Positions 1 to 8,108 are shown, counted from the first letter of the stretch. The stretch is 64,000 nucleotides of DNA from Sphaerotilus microaerophilus (GCF_023734135.1 NZ_AP025730.1:1674001-1738000), one strand, 5' to 3'. Notes: generated by a model not told the origin, from the sequence alone. Numbers and translations: made by a program.

Positions 1-467
1 AGGTAGGTGTAGACCGGGCTGTCGATGCGCTGGGCCGCGCGCAGCGCCTCGATCTGCCCCTTGAGCGCGCGGCGAAAGCGCCGCGCCTCCTGCGCGCCGA
101 CGTCCTTGCCCAGGTGCTCGTAGCTGAGCATCACCGTGTGGCTGGTGTCGAAGGGGTTGCGGAACTGGCTCTCGGCCACGATCAGCGTGCAGTGCGGGCG
201 CAGCGCATAGCGCACCCCCAACTCGAAGGCCGCGTTGATGTTGTAGGTCGACAGGTCCGCGATCACCAGGTCGGCCTCCAGCAGCTGCTGGTACATCGGC
301 ACATCGATGACGCCCGAATGCGCGATCTCGTCGCAGCGGATGCACTCCAGCCCCGCATCCTCGACGGCTTCCTTGATCACCGCGTACGAGGCATCCAGGT
401 CGAGCACCCGGCCGTTGCTGTAGTCGGTCTTTTGACCATAACCCTGGATGACGAAGCAGCGCTTCAC
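1..467 (-). CDS. DUF4071/TPR-S-type protein, N-terminal Rossmann-like domain (partial)
   Basis: This is the 5' part of a gene that runs off the left edge of the window. The start is a GTG at 467, preceded by an AGGAGG ribosome site at 476-482; this decides the start. The visible 155 residues open with KRCFVIQGYGQKTDYSNGRV and continue through DLDASY, DEIAHSG and ADLVIADLSTYNINAAFELG. The last block is the signature of TIR-like/nucleoside-deoxyribosyltransferase-like Rossmann domains. In the full-length family (annotated DUF4071, 'TRAFs-binding' or TPR-S) this domain precedes tetratricopeptide repeats that are thought to sense a signal. The next gene upstream on the same strand encodes a caspase, a known pairing in bacterial conflict systems. 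Family recall is from motifs only. The repeats are outside the window, and a sensor role is inference. Confidence 0.7.
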   Translation of the reverse strand, partial: MKRCFVIQGYGQKTDYSNGRVLDLDASYAVIKEAVEDAGLECIRCDEIAHSGVIDVPMYQQLLEADLVIADLSTYNINAAFELGVRYALRPHCTLIVAESQFRNPFDTSHTVMLSYEHLGKDVGAQEARRFRRALKGQIEALRAAQRIDSPVYTY

Positions 468-693
468 GGTGGAGTGCCTCCTGGTGCGCCGACGTATCCC
501 CGCCGCCGGCTCAGGAGAAGCTTCGACCCGAACTGAGCGATCTGCAAGTGCCGCCGCAGGTGCAACCGATTGGCGTGGGGACATCGCCGCGCCGCCGCGG
601 CACTCCATCACGCTTGTCGTCCGCCAGCACCGCCAGGGTCAACACGGCAGGAGCAAGGGCGGTCGCCGCTGCCGCTGCTCTTGCACGGACCGA

Positions 694-1659
694 TCAGACC
701 TTGAACGGCCGCTGCTTGACGAAGGCCGTCACCGGGCCGAGCGTGAACAGGTTCGGAGACTGGGTCGGCGGCATGCCGGCGCGGATGGTCTGGTGGAACA
801 GCCGGTGGCTGCCCTGGAAGGCGCCCTGGCGCCACACCGCGAGCAGGCGCTCGGTGAAGGCGCCGTTGTGTTCACCGTCCATCGACGTCTGGTTGTCCTG
901 GCAGCCGGAGATCAGGATCACCGCGGGCTTGAACGTTGTCACCACCGCGGTCAGGCGCGAGCTGCCCACGCTCAGGCCAGCAAGCACGGCATCGGGGTCG
1001 GCGCTGACGCCGCCGGCCGCGCGCGCCACCTCCTGCTGCAGGCCGTCGTAGAAGGCCTTGTGCTCGCGGTAGGTGCGCCGGGCGATCGCCGGCGGCATCA
1101 GGCGCGGGCGCGGCCCGGCTGGCGCGGCACCCGGCACCGCTTCGCGCACCACGCTGCCGCTGTGGCAGCTGTCGGACAGCACCAGGATGCGCACCCCGGC
1201 GGCGAAGCGGCTGAGCTCGTAGTACAGCTCGTCGTCGATCAGCTGGCTGTCGAACAGGCACCAGGTTTCATCCTGGCCGTCCGGCTCGTCGGCGTTGATG
1301 TCGGTCACCTGACCGCCGTGGCCGGAGTAACTGAGCAGGAACAGGTCGCCCGCCTTCAACGTCTTGGCCGCCTTGCGCAGCGCCGCCAGCACCTTCGCTC
1401 GCGTGCCACTGCGGGTCAGCAGCAGGGTGGGCTTGATGCCCTGGGACTTGGCCAGCTCGGCCATGTCCAGCGCGTCGAACTCGCAGGCCGTGAGATCGCC
1501 GCTCCAGCCGCCGTAGTGGTCCGGGTCGACTGAGTTCAGGCCGATGTGCAGCGACCAGCCCTTGGGCTGGGTCGCCGTGGCCTTGGGTGCGGCCTCGGCG
1601 GCGGCGGCGTTGGTGGCGGCGGCCTGGGTGGTTGGACGGGTGGTCTTGCGGGTGGCCAT
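694..1659 (-). CDS. Caspase-family (peptidase C14) protein
   Basis: The protein has 321 aa. An Ala/Thr/Lys-rich, probably disordered N-terminus (residues 2-33) precedes a caspase p20-like domain. That domain shows ALN-type [26 protein letters not shown], the catalytic His in SYSGHGG (H114) and the catalytic Cys in LSDSCHSG (C165), so both dyad residues are intact. An acidic stretch before [14 protein letters not shown] is typical of bacterial metacaspase-like enzymes. The C-terminal part ([22 protein letters not shown]) completes the fold. The start chosen is the ATG at 1659 with GGAGGAG just upstream; an upstream in-frame ATG at 1686 lacks such a site. It lies 226 bp upstream of the Rossmann/TPR-S-type gene on the same strand. 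The likely role is a proteolytic effector; the target is unknown. Confidence 0.85.
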   Translation of the reverse strand: MATRKTTRPTTQAAATNAAAAEAAPKATATQPKGWSLHIGLNSVDPDHYGGWSGDLTACEFDALDMAELAKSQGIKPTLLLTRSGTRAKVLAALRKAAKTLKAGDLFLLSYSGHGGQVTDINADEPDGQDETWCLFDSQLIDDELYYELSRFAAGVRILVLSDSCHSGSVVREAVPGAAPAGPRPRLMPPAIARRTYREHKAFYDGLQQEVARAAGGVSADPDAVLAGLSVGSSRLTAVVTTFKPAVILISGCQDNQTSMDGEHNGAFTERLLAVWRQGAFQGSHRLFHQTIRAGMPPTQSPNLFTLGPVTAFVKQRPFKV

Positions 1660-1864
1660 GCTGGGTCTCCTCCGGGGGGTGAACACGATGGGCGGGCCGG
1701 GCGGCGGCGGGGCGGGTGGCCCCGGCCAACCTGTTGCAGGCGACCCCGGCCGCCCCCGGCGAGTAGAGCGGACGCAGGTCGCTCCTGTCCAGCGCGCCTT
1801 GTATCCAGTGGTGACGGCGCGGCCCGGCCCGGTCGCGCCGGCTGTTCAGCTGCGTTTCGCGCGT

Positions 1865-1956
1865 GGAAGCAAAAAGCCCGCCTTCAGCGTGAAGAAGCGG
1901 GCTTCGTGGACTTCAGCGGACCTCGACGGGGGGCATCGATGGTCCCTCGACAGGAA
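1865..1956. repeat. attL: left direct repeat with duplicated tRNA-Arg 3' end
   Basis: This 92-bp segment matches 20365-20456 with scattered mismatches. It holds a terminator hairpin (1871-1904) followed by GCATCGATGGTCCCTCGACA, the duplicated 3' end of tRNA-Arg with one C missing. The terminator in this copy is probably the original chromosomal one. Confidence 0.85.
1871..1904 (-). terminator. Rho-independent terminator (attL copy)
   Basis: On the minus strand the arms AAGCCCGC and GCGGGCTT (1897-1904 with 1874-1881) and an inner CTTC/GAAG stem are followed by a run of five T. It is probably the ancestral terminator of tRNA-Arg before the island inserted. It now also ends minus-strand transcription leaving the island. 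Confidence 0.8.
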
Positions 1957-2002
1957 CGTCAAAACCGCACCAATGCTGGCCTTGCTGGCTTCTGATAACT
2001 GC

Positions 2003-2025
2003 AGTTACTGCATCGGTTACTGCAT
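2003..2025. promoter_or_regulatory. Integrase arm-type sites, left end
   Basis: Two direct copies of GTTACTGCAT (2003-2013 and 2015-2025) lie about 50 bp inside the left att site. The same GTTACTGCA motif occurs four times just inside the right att site. Shared motifs at both ends next to att sites are typical of arm-type integrase or excisionase binding sites. The assignment is inference from position and repetition. Confidence 0.6.
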
Positions 2026-2053
2026 CCGGCTTGGCACAGGCGGTTGAGTCGGG

Positions 2054-2659
2054 TCAGCCCTTCGGCTCAAGGTACTGATAGAGCGTCTGGCGCGACACGC
2101 TGAACTCACGCGCCAGTGCGGCCCGACCCTTGCCGCCTTGTGCCGCGTCCTTCGCCCGCAGGTCGGCGACCTGTTCAGCGGTCAGCGCAGGCGCCCGGCC
2201 GCGGTACTTCCCCGGCTCTTGCTTGGCGATGGCGATGCCCTCCCGCTGGCGTTCCCGGATCAGCGCACGCTCGAACTCAGCGAAGGCCCCAAGCATCGAC
2301 AGCATCAGGTTGGCCATCGGGCTGGATGCGTCGCCCGTGAAGGTCTGACCTTCCTTCACGAACTCGACGGACACGCCGCGTTCGGTCAGCTCACGCACGA
2401 TGCGGCGCAGGTCATCGAGGTTGCGCGCCAGGCGGTCCATCGAATGCACCACCAGGCAATCCCCCTGACGCACGAAGGCCAGCGCTTCGGCCAGCGCGGG
2501 GCGCTTCGTCGTGCTGCCGCTGGCGTGGTCGGTGAACACACGATCGACTGCCACGCCGTCCAGCTGGCGCGCCGTGTTCTGGTCCACCGTCGACACACGC
2601 ACGTAACCGACCCGCTGGCCGGTGTTCGCCTTGCTGCTGCCCTTGACCGTCGTTGCCAT
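2054..2659 (-). CDS. Serine recombinase (resolvase/invertase family)
   Basis: The protein has 201 aa, the usual length of small resolvases and invertases. The N-terminal catalytic domain shows VGYVRVSTVDQN with the nucleophile Ser23, then HSMDRLARNLDDLRRIV and MLGAFAEFERALIRERQREGI (E-helix). The C-terminus (ALTAEQVADLRAKD to SVSRQTLYQYL) is a Hin/Tn3-type helix-turn-helix. The start ATG is preceded by an AGGGGCAG ribosome site. A cluster of GTGTCAAG repeats lies just upstream and may be its recombination or operator sites. It is the first gene inside the left end of the island and could resolve element dimers or invert DNA. No invertible segment was recognised. Confidence 0.9.
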   Translation of the reverse strand: MATTVKGSSKANTGQRVGYVRVSTVDQNTARQLDGVAVDRVFTDHASGSTTKRPALAEALAFVRQGDCLVVHSMDRLARNLDDLRRIVRELTERGVSVEFVKEGQTFTGDASSPMANLMLSMLGAFAEFERALIRERQREGIAIAKQEPGKYRGRAPALTAEQVADLRAKDAAQGGKGRAALAREFSVSRQTLYQYLEPKG

Positions 2660-2674
2660 CGTCTGCCCCTCAAA

Positions 2675-2805
2675 GTGTCAAGTTGAAGTCTAGACGTTGG
2701 CTTGAGTGTGTCAAGAAAAACAATATGCGACCCTAAACAGACACAATGAAGGCGTGAAAAGTGTCAAGGCTTGGTGTCCATTTGAGGTACACCCTAACTT
2801 GACAC
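2675..2805. repeat. GTGTCAA repeat cluster upstream of the serine recombinase (res-like)
   Basis: GTGTCAAG occurs at 2675-2682, 2708-2715 and 2761-2768, and in inverted form CTTGACAC at 2798-2805. A 15-bp form, ACCCTAACTTGACAC (2791-2805), is matched by ACCCTAAACAGACAC (2730-2744) and in inverse orientation by GTGTCAATCTAGGGT (3134-3148). Position next to a serine recombinase suggests resolvase binding sites. Iterons for another protein are also possible. Confidence 0.55.
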
Positions 2806-2875
2806 ACCGGGCCTTGTAAGGTTCGCCGAACGTCGGTTTGCAGTGCGTTGTGCTTTCGGCTCCCTGTAAATGCAC

Positions 2876-2977
2876 ACGGGGGCAACGGGGGCACGGGGGC
2901 AAGCGGCGTAAGTCCTTGTCACGCTTGGACTTCTCTGCCCCCGCTGGCTGCCCCCGTCCGCTTTCGTCACGGGGGCA
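2876..2977. repeat. Left iteron cluster, six (A)CGGGGGCA/TGCCCCCG copies
   Basis: ACGGGGGCA is seen at 2876-2884, 2885-2893, 2893-2901 and 2969-2977. Inverted TGCCCCCG copies are at 2936-2943 and 2949-2957. A second cluster of six lies at 18483-18599 near the other end. In circularised P4-type DNA the primase-helicase needs two such loci (ori and crr), so a replication role is proposed by analogy. The gap between genes here (2660-3185) holds no convincing coding sequence. Confidence 0.6.
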
Positions 2978-3185
2978 AATTCAGCCTGAAGGCGTCGAAA
3001 CGGGGTGTTTCGTAAGAAATTAGTCAGCTTGCGACGAAATTGGCACATCGAAGGCGCGTGATGTGAGAACCCGGACAAGGCAGAACACGCGGCAAGACGG
3101 CTGTTCGGCCCGGCTCGCACAGCGGGTGCGAAAGTGTCAATCTAGGGTGACCCCACCGCCGGCCGGACCAGCGCGGCCAAGGAGC

Positions 3186-3494
3186 CTAGGCGGCCACCTG
3201 CGCCACCAGCTTGACCCCCAGCGCCTTGCACACCCGTTGAATCGTGTCGAAGCGCGGATGTGCCGTCGGCCGCAGCGCCTTGTAAAGGGCTTCGCGGGTC
3301 AGGCCCGCATCGGCCGCGACAGCCGTCATGCCACGGGCGCGGGCAATCGTTCCGAGCGCATCGGCCAGGGCCGCCGGGTCGTCCTCTTCAAGCACGATGG
3401 TGAGGTATTCGGCGATCGCCTGATCGCTGTCCAGGTGCTCCGCCATGTCGAACTCTGGCAGGTCAGAAGCCTTGATCGTCTTGGTGTCGCTCAT
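3186..3494 (-). CDS. HigA-like antitoxin (addiction module antidote, HTH)
   Basis: The protein has 102 aa. The N-terminal stretch (DLPEFDMAEHLDSDQAIAEYL) matches the toxin-binding leader typical of this antidote family. The C-terminal half is a Cro/XRE-type helix-turn-helix (GMTAVAADAGLTREALYKAL to FDTIQRVCKALGVKL). It follows the toxin gene with a 3-bp gap, so the order is toxin first, as in higBA modules. It should bind and neutralise the toxin and repress the shared promoter, where an inverted repeat is present at 3809-3835. Confidence 0.88.
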   Translation of the reverse strand: MSDTKTIKASDLPEFDMAEHLDSDQAIAEYLTIVLEEDDPAALADALGTIARARGMTAVAADAGLTREALYKALRPTAHPRFDTIQRVCKALGVKLVAQVAA

Positions 3495-3497
3495 GGG

Positions 3498-3794
3498 TCA
3501 ATCCTCAATGTGCCGCGCCAGGGCCTGCGCCGCTGCAATGTCGGCTTGCTGGGTGCTCTTGTCGCCCCCGCCCAGCATCAAGACCAACACGGCGCCGCGC
3601 TGAACGTAGTACATGCGCCACCCGGGGCCAAAGGACTCGCGCATCTCGCACACCCCCTCGCCGACAGCCTTCACGTCGCCCAGGTTGCCGCGTTGCACCT
3701 TTTCCAGTCGGCGCGCCAGGCGGCGCCGGGTCATGCCGTCCTTCAGGCCGGTCAGCCACTGCATGAACTCGGGGGTTTGCCGGACCGTGTACAT
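3498..3794 (-). CDS. HigB/RelE-like toxin (addiction module killer protein)
   Basis: The protein has 98 aa and the RelE-superfamily layout: EFMQWLTGLKDGMTRRRLARRL, GNLGDVKAVGEGVCEMRESF, then GWRMYYVQRGAVLVLMLGGGDKSTQQADI. The last block is the hallmark of the ParE/RelE-like 'killer protein' family that pairs with the adjacent HTH antidote. Such toxins usually cleave translated mRNA. The ATG at 3794 is chosen because homology begins there (MYTVRQTPEF); the longer upstream frame is not family-like. It is the first gene of a two-gene operon behind a palindromic operator. Confidence 0.9.
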   Translation of the reverse strand: MYTVRQTPEFMQWLTGLKDGMTRRRLARRLEKVQRGNLGDVKAVGEGVCEMRESFGPGWRMYYVQRGAVLVLMLGGGDKSTQQADIAAAQALARHIED

Positions 3795-3808
3795 GGGCGG
3801 ACTGTAAT

Positions 3809-3835
3809 CGTTCGTTCTCGTTGGTTCAACGAACG
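3809..3835 (-). promoter_or_regulatory. Operator of the higBA-like module
   Basis: CGTTCGTT (3809-3816) and AACGAACG (3828-3835) form a perfect 8-bp inverted repeat with an 11-bp spacer, 15 bp upstream of the toxin start. This is where HigA-type antitoxins bind to autoregulate. Confidence 0.65.
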
Positions 3836-3907
3836 GGCTTGGCGATTCATGACGCGATCCGCGCCGGGCTGCCCGCCGGTGCTGCCCGGTGCCGTGCGGC
3901 TTCGCCT

Positions 3908-4267
3908 TCAGCCCTCCCGGTCTGCCGCAGGCCCCCACCCCGCGAACACCTTCGCCAAGTCGGCACCGGCCGACTCCTTGCGGCAGCGCCAATCGGTCGC
4001 CACCAGCCAACGATTCATCGGCCGGCCGGTGCCCGTCTTGCTCGAATTGGCGGCCCGCGTGCCATCAAAGACCAGCTCGCCCGCCCTCCGCATTTCGGAC
4101 ACGGTGCAGCTCACCATGTGCCGATCGGCGGGTGACTTCGGGTGCAGGCCCGGGATCTCGGCCATCACGTCCAGGTAGGTCACAGGCCCGTGAACATGGT
4201 TCAGGCGCTCGAAGGCTTCGAGCAGCTGCACCCGCAGCGGGCTTCGAGGCCGGCCCCTCAGTCCCAT
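3908..4267 (-). CDS. Hypothetical protein downstream of the primase-helicase
   Basis: The protein has 119 aa. It starts at an ATG (4267) that overlaps the stop of the DUF927 gene by 10 nt, which points to translational coupling. The sequence (LRVQLLEAFERLNHVHGPVTYLDVMAEI, then MVSCTVSEMRRAGEL) looks like a winged-helix fold with two helices and a possible DNA-contact region. A conserved-looking Gly/Arg/Pro tail (SSKTGTGRPMNRW) follows. No family is recognised. Its position behind the replication gene suggests an accessory replication or copy-control factor, but that is a guess from context. Confidence 0.7.
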   Translation of the reverse strand: MGLRGRPRSPLRVQLLEAFERLNHVHGPVTYLDVMAEIPGLHPKSPADRHMVSCTVSEMRRAGELVFDGTRAANSSKTGTGRPMNRWLVATDWRCRKESAGADLAKVFAGWGPAADREG

Positions 4268-6048
4268 GACGCCACCACGTCGAACACCGCCGGCAGGATG
4301 TGGAACACCGGGGCGTTCCCGATGCCGGGGAGCCGCAGCTTGTGGGTGAGGCGGTCGCGGTCCGTCTTCAGGCAGTCCGCATCCTTCAGCACCTTCGCCA
4401 CGAACTGCGCATCCAGCCCCTTGCACACCTCGTTTCGGAAGGCTTCGGGGAACACCAGGTATTCGACCAGGTGGGCATCGGCGCTGCGCTCGCCGGCCGG
4501 GGCGCGGCTGTCGCAGTACTCATCGGCGCTGTCGTACTTCACCGGCTGGCCGGCCTCATCGATCATGCGTTTGTAGCCGGCGCGCAGCGCGGTGTTCGGC
4601 TTGTGATCGTCCATCGCCCGGTGCCACCAGGTGAACAGCGCGTCGCCGTTCTTCTCCAGATAGGCGCGCACCTGGCGCAGGGCTTCGGCCCTCTCACTGC
4701 TGCCAAAGCCTGCCGGGCGGGCGCCCACCCAGGCGAGGAAGCAGCGCTTCACGCCCTCGGTCGCTGCGCCTTCGGGCCAGCCGGTCAGCCCCTGCCGCGT
4801 GGCCAGCTCGCCCGCTGCAGCGACCAGGGCGAAGCGCCGGCCGACGCGCTTGATCTGCCCGTCCGCCACGTCCGGCACGAAGCGCAGGGCCAGCGCCTCC
4901 ACATCGGCGCGAAGGTCCTTCGGCCAGGTGTCGGAGTGGGCAACCAGCCATTCCAGCCAGGCCCGCCCGATCGCCCCGTGGGTGGACTCGCACACCCGCG
5001 CCAGGTGCTGCGCCAGCGCGGCGCCGCCTTCATGATCGTGCACGGTGTCGAACAACCCGAGCCCCACACCCGCATCGGCCGGCATGTCCACCATGCGCAG
5101 CTCTTGCCCGGCACGGATGCGCGTTCCACCTTCGGCCATGTGCTGGGAAAGGGGGATCTCCCCGGCCGACAACCACAGCAGCCGCCAGGACAACCGCGGG
5201 CGTGCCCCGCCGTTGCGGCCCGCCCGGGCCTTGCCCTGGCCGTTGGCCAACATGTAGGCCGATGGGCCGGCAACCTTCGGATCCAACTGACCGAGTTCGT
5301 CCAGCACCAGCACACCGTCTGAGTGCTGCACGGCCTGGGTTTCCAAACCATTGTCAGTTGCCCTCCATCGCTGCAAATAGTCCTTGCCGCCCCACACCGA
5401 CGCGGCCACCCGTAGCGCGGTGGTCTTGCCGCAGCTCGAATCCCCCCGCAGGTGGAAGCCGCCCGATTCCATGCCCGGCACCCAGCCCAGCACCGGCCCG
5501 GCCAACGCCACCGAGGCCGCGAACAACAGCCGGCTGTTGCCCACGCAGTGCCGGCCGATGCGCTCTTGCCACTGCGCCAGGCTGCCCCGTTGGGTGTAGG
5601 CGTCTTCCATGGGCGCTTCGCTGTGGAACATCAGGCGTTCGGCCGGGGCGTTGCCGTCGGCATTTCCGTCGCCACCGTCGGCGGTCAGCGTCTCCCGCGG
5701 CAGCACGTAGGCGCGGCCCTGCCAGCCCACGCGGTCGACCAGGCGCACGCGGTCGGCCGGGCGCCGGCTCTGCAGGTACTCGGTGAGCCAGCGGCGCCGG
5801 TTGCCGTCGGTTGGGGCGATGAAGCCCATGTCCAGCAGTTCGGCCCGGTAGGCGGCGCCGTCACCGGCCAGCATGGACAGCGGCATCAGCCAGCGGCGCC
5901 CCCGGCCGAACTGTGAATCGAAGTCCAGCAGCAGCGCCCCGCCCTTGTCGTGCATGTCGCGCGCCAGGGCCAGCACCTCCAGGCGGTCACACACCCGGCG
6001 CGCGCTGCCCGTGGTGCCATCGTCGCCGGCCGGCGGGGTGAACCACAC
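4258..6048 (-). CDS. DUF927 helicase module of the island primase-helicase
   Basis: The protein is 596 aa when read from the only in-frame start (GTG at 6048). The DUF927 N-terminal region (ARRVCDRLEVLALARDM, WLMPLSMLAGDGAAYRAEL) leads to a P-loop NTPase with Walker A GDSSCGKTT (202-210) and Walker B VLVLDELGQ (246-254). Family similarity begins upstream of that GTG: the frame continues back through FDRFRVDDSGVWFTPP and GKRSKGRKSNRARSPDDG to about 6189 with no other start codon. The upstream Toprim gene reads directly into this frame if one C is added to the CCCC run at 6188-6191. The native gene is therefore probably a single fusion of about 1095 aa. The likely role is a hexameric replicative helicase at the element's origin. 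Confidence 0.85.
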   Translation of the reverse strand: MWFTPPAGDDGTTGSARRVCDRLEVLALARDMHDKGGALLLDFDSQFGRGRRWLMPLSMLAGDGAAYRAELLDMGFIAPTDGNRRRWLTEYLQSRRPADRVRLVDRVGWQGRAYVLPRETLTADGGDGNADGNAPAERLMFHSEAPMEDAYTQRGSLAQWQERIGRHCVGNSRLLFAASVALAGPVLGWVPGMESGGFHLRGDSSCGKTTALRVAASVWGGKDYLQRWRATDNGLETQAVQHSDGVLVLDELGQLDPKVAGPSAYMLANGQGKARAGRNGGARPRLSWRLLWLSAGEIPLSQHMAEGGTRIRAGQELRMVDMPADAGVGLGLFDTVHDHEGGAALAQHLARVCESTHGAIGRAWLEWLVAHSDTWPKDLRADVEALALRFVPDVADGQIKRVGRRFALVAAAGELATRQGLTGWPEGAATEGVKRCFLAWVGARPAGFGSSERAEALRQVRAYLEKNGDALFTWWHRAMDDHKPNTALRAGYKRMIDEAGQPVKYDSADEYCDSRAPAGERSADAHLVEYLVFPEAFRNEVCKGLDAQFVAKVLKDADCLKTDRDRLTHKLRLPGIGNAPVFHILPAVFDVVASWD

Positions 6049-7544
6049 GCCCGAATCGTCGACGCGGAAACGGTCGAACCCGCCCGGCAGGTCGGCCCCG
6101 CCGTCGCGCTCGCCGGGGTCGCCGGGGTCGCCATCGTCAGGCGAGCGGGCGCGGTTCGATTTGCGGCCCTTGGAGCGCTTGCCCGCAGGGGCTGGTGCGT
6201 CAGGGTCAGCCGGGGCGGATCGTCGCCCAGCGGGCCGGCGCTCGCGTCGGTGGGGGCGTTGCTGTCGGCCGGCCCGGTGTCGTTGGCGTGGTCGTTGGCG
6301 TGGTCGGTCCGCTCGGTGCCGTTGTCATGGCCGGCCAGCTCGCCGGCCTCGTCACCGGCCACCAGGTCGGCACCCGCTGCGCTCGGTGCCCCGGCCAGCA
6401 GGGCCAGTGCCGCGGCCTGCACCTGGGCGCGCACCGCGTCGGCGCCGGCATGGGCGTGCAGGTCGTTGAAGTCCGTCCCGCCCTCGGGTAGGCCGTCAGG
6501 CAGCACCAGGCCGGCACGCCCGCCCGCGGCCTGCACCGCCCGAGCCGCGGCGGCGCCCTTCACCCGGCCGGGGTTGGTGCCGGTGCGGGCCTCGGTGGCG
6601 CGGTCATCGTCGCCACACACCAGCAGCAGGGCACCCGGGTGCAGGCCCTGCAGCGCCAGGGCGCAGGGCTTGAGGTTGCCGGCGTCGAAGCACACCGCCA
6701 CCGGCCAGCCGGTGGCCTCGTGCAGGCTGGCCCCGGTGGCGTAGCCCTCGGCCAGCAGCAGCACGGACGGGGGTGCGGTGCAGGCGTCTGCACCCTGGGT
6801 GCTGGCGTCCGCGGGGGCTGCTGGCGCACCGGCCGGGCCGCCCAGCTCGCCGATCAGGTGCCACAGCCCGGACTTGCGCCCGCCGGGCAGGTAGCGCTTT
6901 TCTGGCGGCTGTTCCGGCTGCTGTCCCGGCTGGTCTCCCACGGGCTTCACCGGGGCGATGCGCTGCACGTTCTGCAGCTCGCCGGCCGCGTTGCGCATGG
7001 GCACCAGCAAAGTCCCATCGGGCAGAAAGCGCACCCCGTGCGGCTGCACGCCCTTGCGGTTCAGGTAGGGGCTCGATCCCGCCTCGCTGGCGTCGGCCCA
7101 CAGCTCCCGCGCCCAGCGGGCGGCATCGTCGGCGCGACGCCGGTACTCCGCTTCTTCGGCCAGGCGCTTGCGCTCGCGTTCGGCCGCAGCAGCGGCCAGG
7201 GCCGCCGGGTCGGGCGCGGGCGCGTCGCCGTCCACATCCGGGAAGCGGAAGCCGTGGTCCTTGGCGATGCCGAACAGCGTTCCCACCTTGACCCGCCCGG
7301 GCTTGCGTGCGCTCTTCCACGTGTCGCGGTCTTCCACCGCGTCCGCGTTGCTGCGCTGCGCCGCCCAGCTCAGCCAGGCATCGGCGCCGGCATCGCCCAC
7401 GCCGTCCCACACCGCAAAGGCCAGCCGCACCCGGTCATCGTGGGTCACGTCCGGCGGGATGAAGCTCAGGGCGTCGCGCACCAGGTCGAGGGTGATCGGG
7501 CGCGACGGGGCTGCGGCGCGGGGCCGGCGGGGGCGAGTTGACAT
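5886..7544 (-). CDS. PriCT-2/Toprim primase module of the island (frameshifted fusion)
   Basis: An N-terminal PriCT-2-like region (about 18-100; LVRDALSFIPPDVTHDDRVRLAFAV) is followed by an Ala/Glu/Arg-rich linker, a primase-associated segment (SPYLNRKGVQPHGVRFLP) and a Toprim_3 domain. The Toprim domain shows the glutamate in LLLAEGYATG and the acidic CGDDDRA and TDFNDLHAH motifs. Credible protein sequence ends near residue 450 (position about 6190). Beyond that the frame is an Arg/Ala-rich antisense-like tail overlapping the DUF927 gene. A one-base loss in CCCC at 6188-6191 explains the break. The protein should synthesise primers for replication of the excised element. Confidence 0.82.
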   Translation of the reverse strand: MSTRPRRPRAAAPSRPITLDLVRDALSFIPPDVTHDDRVRLAFAVWDGVGDAGADAWLSWAAQRSNADAVEDRDTWKSARKPGRVKVGTLFGIAKDHGFRFPDVDGDAPAPDPAALAAAAAERERKRLAEEAEYRRRADDAARWARELWADASEAGSSPYLNRKGVQPHGVRFLPDGTLLVPMRNAAGELQNVQRIAPVKPVGDQPGQQPEQPPEKRYLPGGRKSGLWHLIGELGGPAGAPAAPADASTQGADACTAPPSVLLLAEGYATGASLHEATGWPVAVCFDAGNLKPCALALQGLHPGALLLVCGDDDRATEARTGTNPGRVKGAAAARAVQAAGGRAGLVLPDGLPEGGTDFNDLHAHAGADAVRAQVQAAALALLAGAPSAAGADLVAGDEAGELAGHDNGTERTDHANDHANDTGPADSNAPTDASAGPLGDDPPRLTLTHQPLRASAPRAANRTAPARLTMATPATPASATAGPTCRAGSTVSASTIRACGSPRRPATMAPRAARAGCVTAWRCWPWRATCTTRAGRCCWTSIHSSAGGAAG

Positions 7545-7553
7545 GGGGTCGCT

Positions 7554-8108
7554 TCAGGGGTTGCTACGGCCCGCCGCAGCACGAAGGGCGTGGGTGTCCA
7601 GCCACAACGGCCGACCCGGCAGGGAAACCGCCAGCAGTTCGGATCGGTCTTCCGTCATGACGCGCACCACGCCGGGCCACTCGAAGGTGGCCAGCACGGT
7701 GGACACCGCGGGCGCCAGGCCCAGGTGCAGAGGGCGCGACGCGATGTGCCGGGTGCACTCCACCGACAAGGCCTTGTGAGCCTTGCGGAGCAGTGCCGAC
7801 CGTATCGATGGGGTGTAGGGGTCGTCTGGGTCGGCCTGCAGGTCGACTGCAAGCACGTCAGGCTGGCCCGGTTCAGATGCCACCACCAGGTCATGCAGGC
7901 TGCAGCCGTGGATGTGGTGTATCAGCACCGTGCCGGGGTAGCTGAACTCGGCCTGATAGGCCTGCACCATGCCACCACCCGGCGTGCCATAGGGGGCCGG
8001 GTGGCGGAACTTCACCGGGTTGAAGGGAGGACGCGCCTCGAAGGCCTTGCCCAGCTCCGCATGTGCCAGGCGCAACAGGGACCGCGCGGGGGCTTCTGCC
8101 GTGCTCAT
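7554..8108 (-). CDS. Hypothetical protein (184 aa)
   Basis: The protein is soluble, with no recognised domain. It has mixed alpha/beta character with SYPGTVLIHHIHGCSLHDLVV, VLAVDLQADPDD and a C-terminal PGVVRVMTEDRSELLAVSLPGRPLWLD. It ends 9 bp before the primase gene and starts inside the stop of a 32-aa ORF (ATGA overlap), so it belongs to the replication operon. Function is unknown. Confidence 0.65.
   Translation of the reverse strand: MSTAEAPARSLLRLAHAELGKAFEARPPFNPVKFRHPAPYGTPGGGMVQAYQAEFSYPGTVLIHHIHGCSLHDLVVASEPGQPDVLAVDLQADPDDPYTPSIRSALLRKAHKALSVECTRHIASRPLHLGLAPAVSTVLATFEWPGVVRVMTEDRSELLAVSLPGRPLWLDTHALRAAAGRSNP

Noticed and set aside
3809..3835. Hairpin terminator
   Set aside because: The CGTTCGTT/AACGAACG repeat lies upstream of the toxin start with no T-run, so it fits an operator better.
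3063..4178. Plus-strand frames over the higBA-like module
   Set aside because: They are antisense to the well-supported HigA/HigB-like genes and have no recognisable features.
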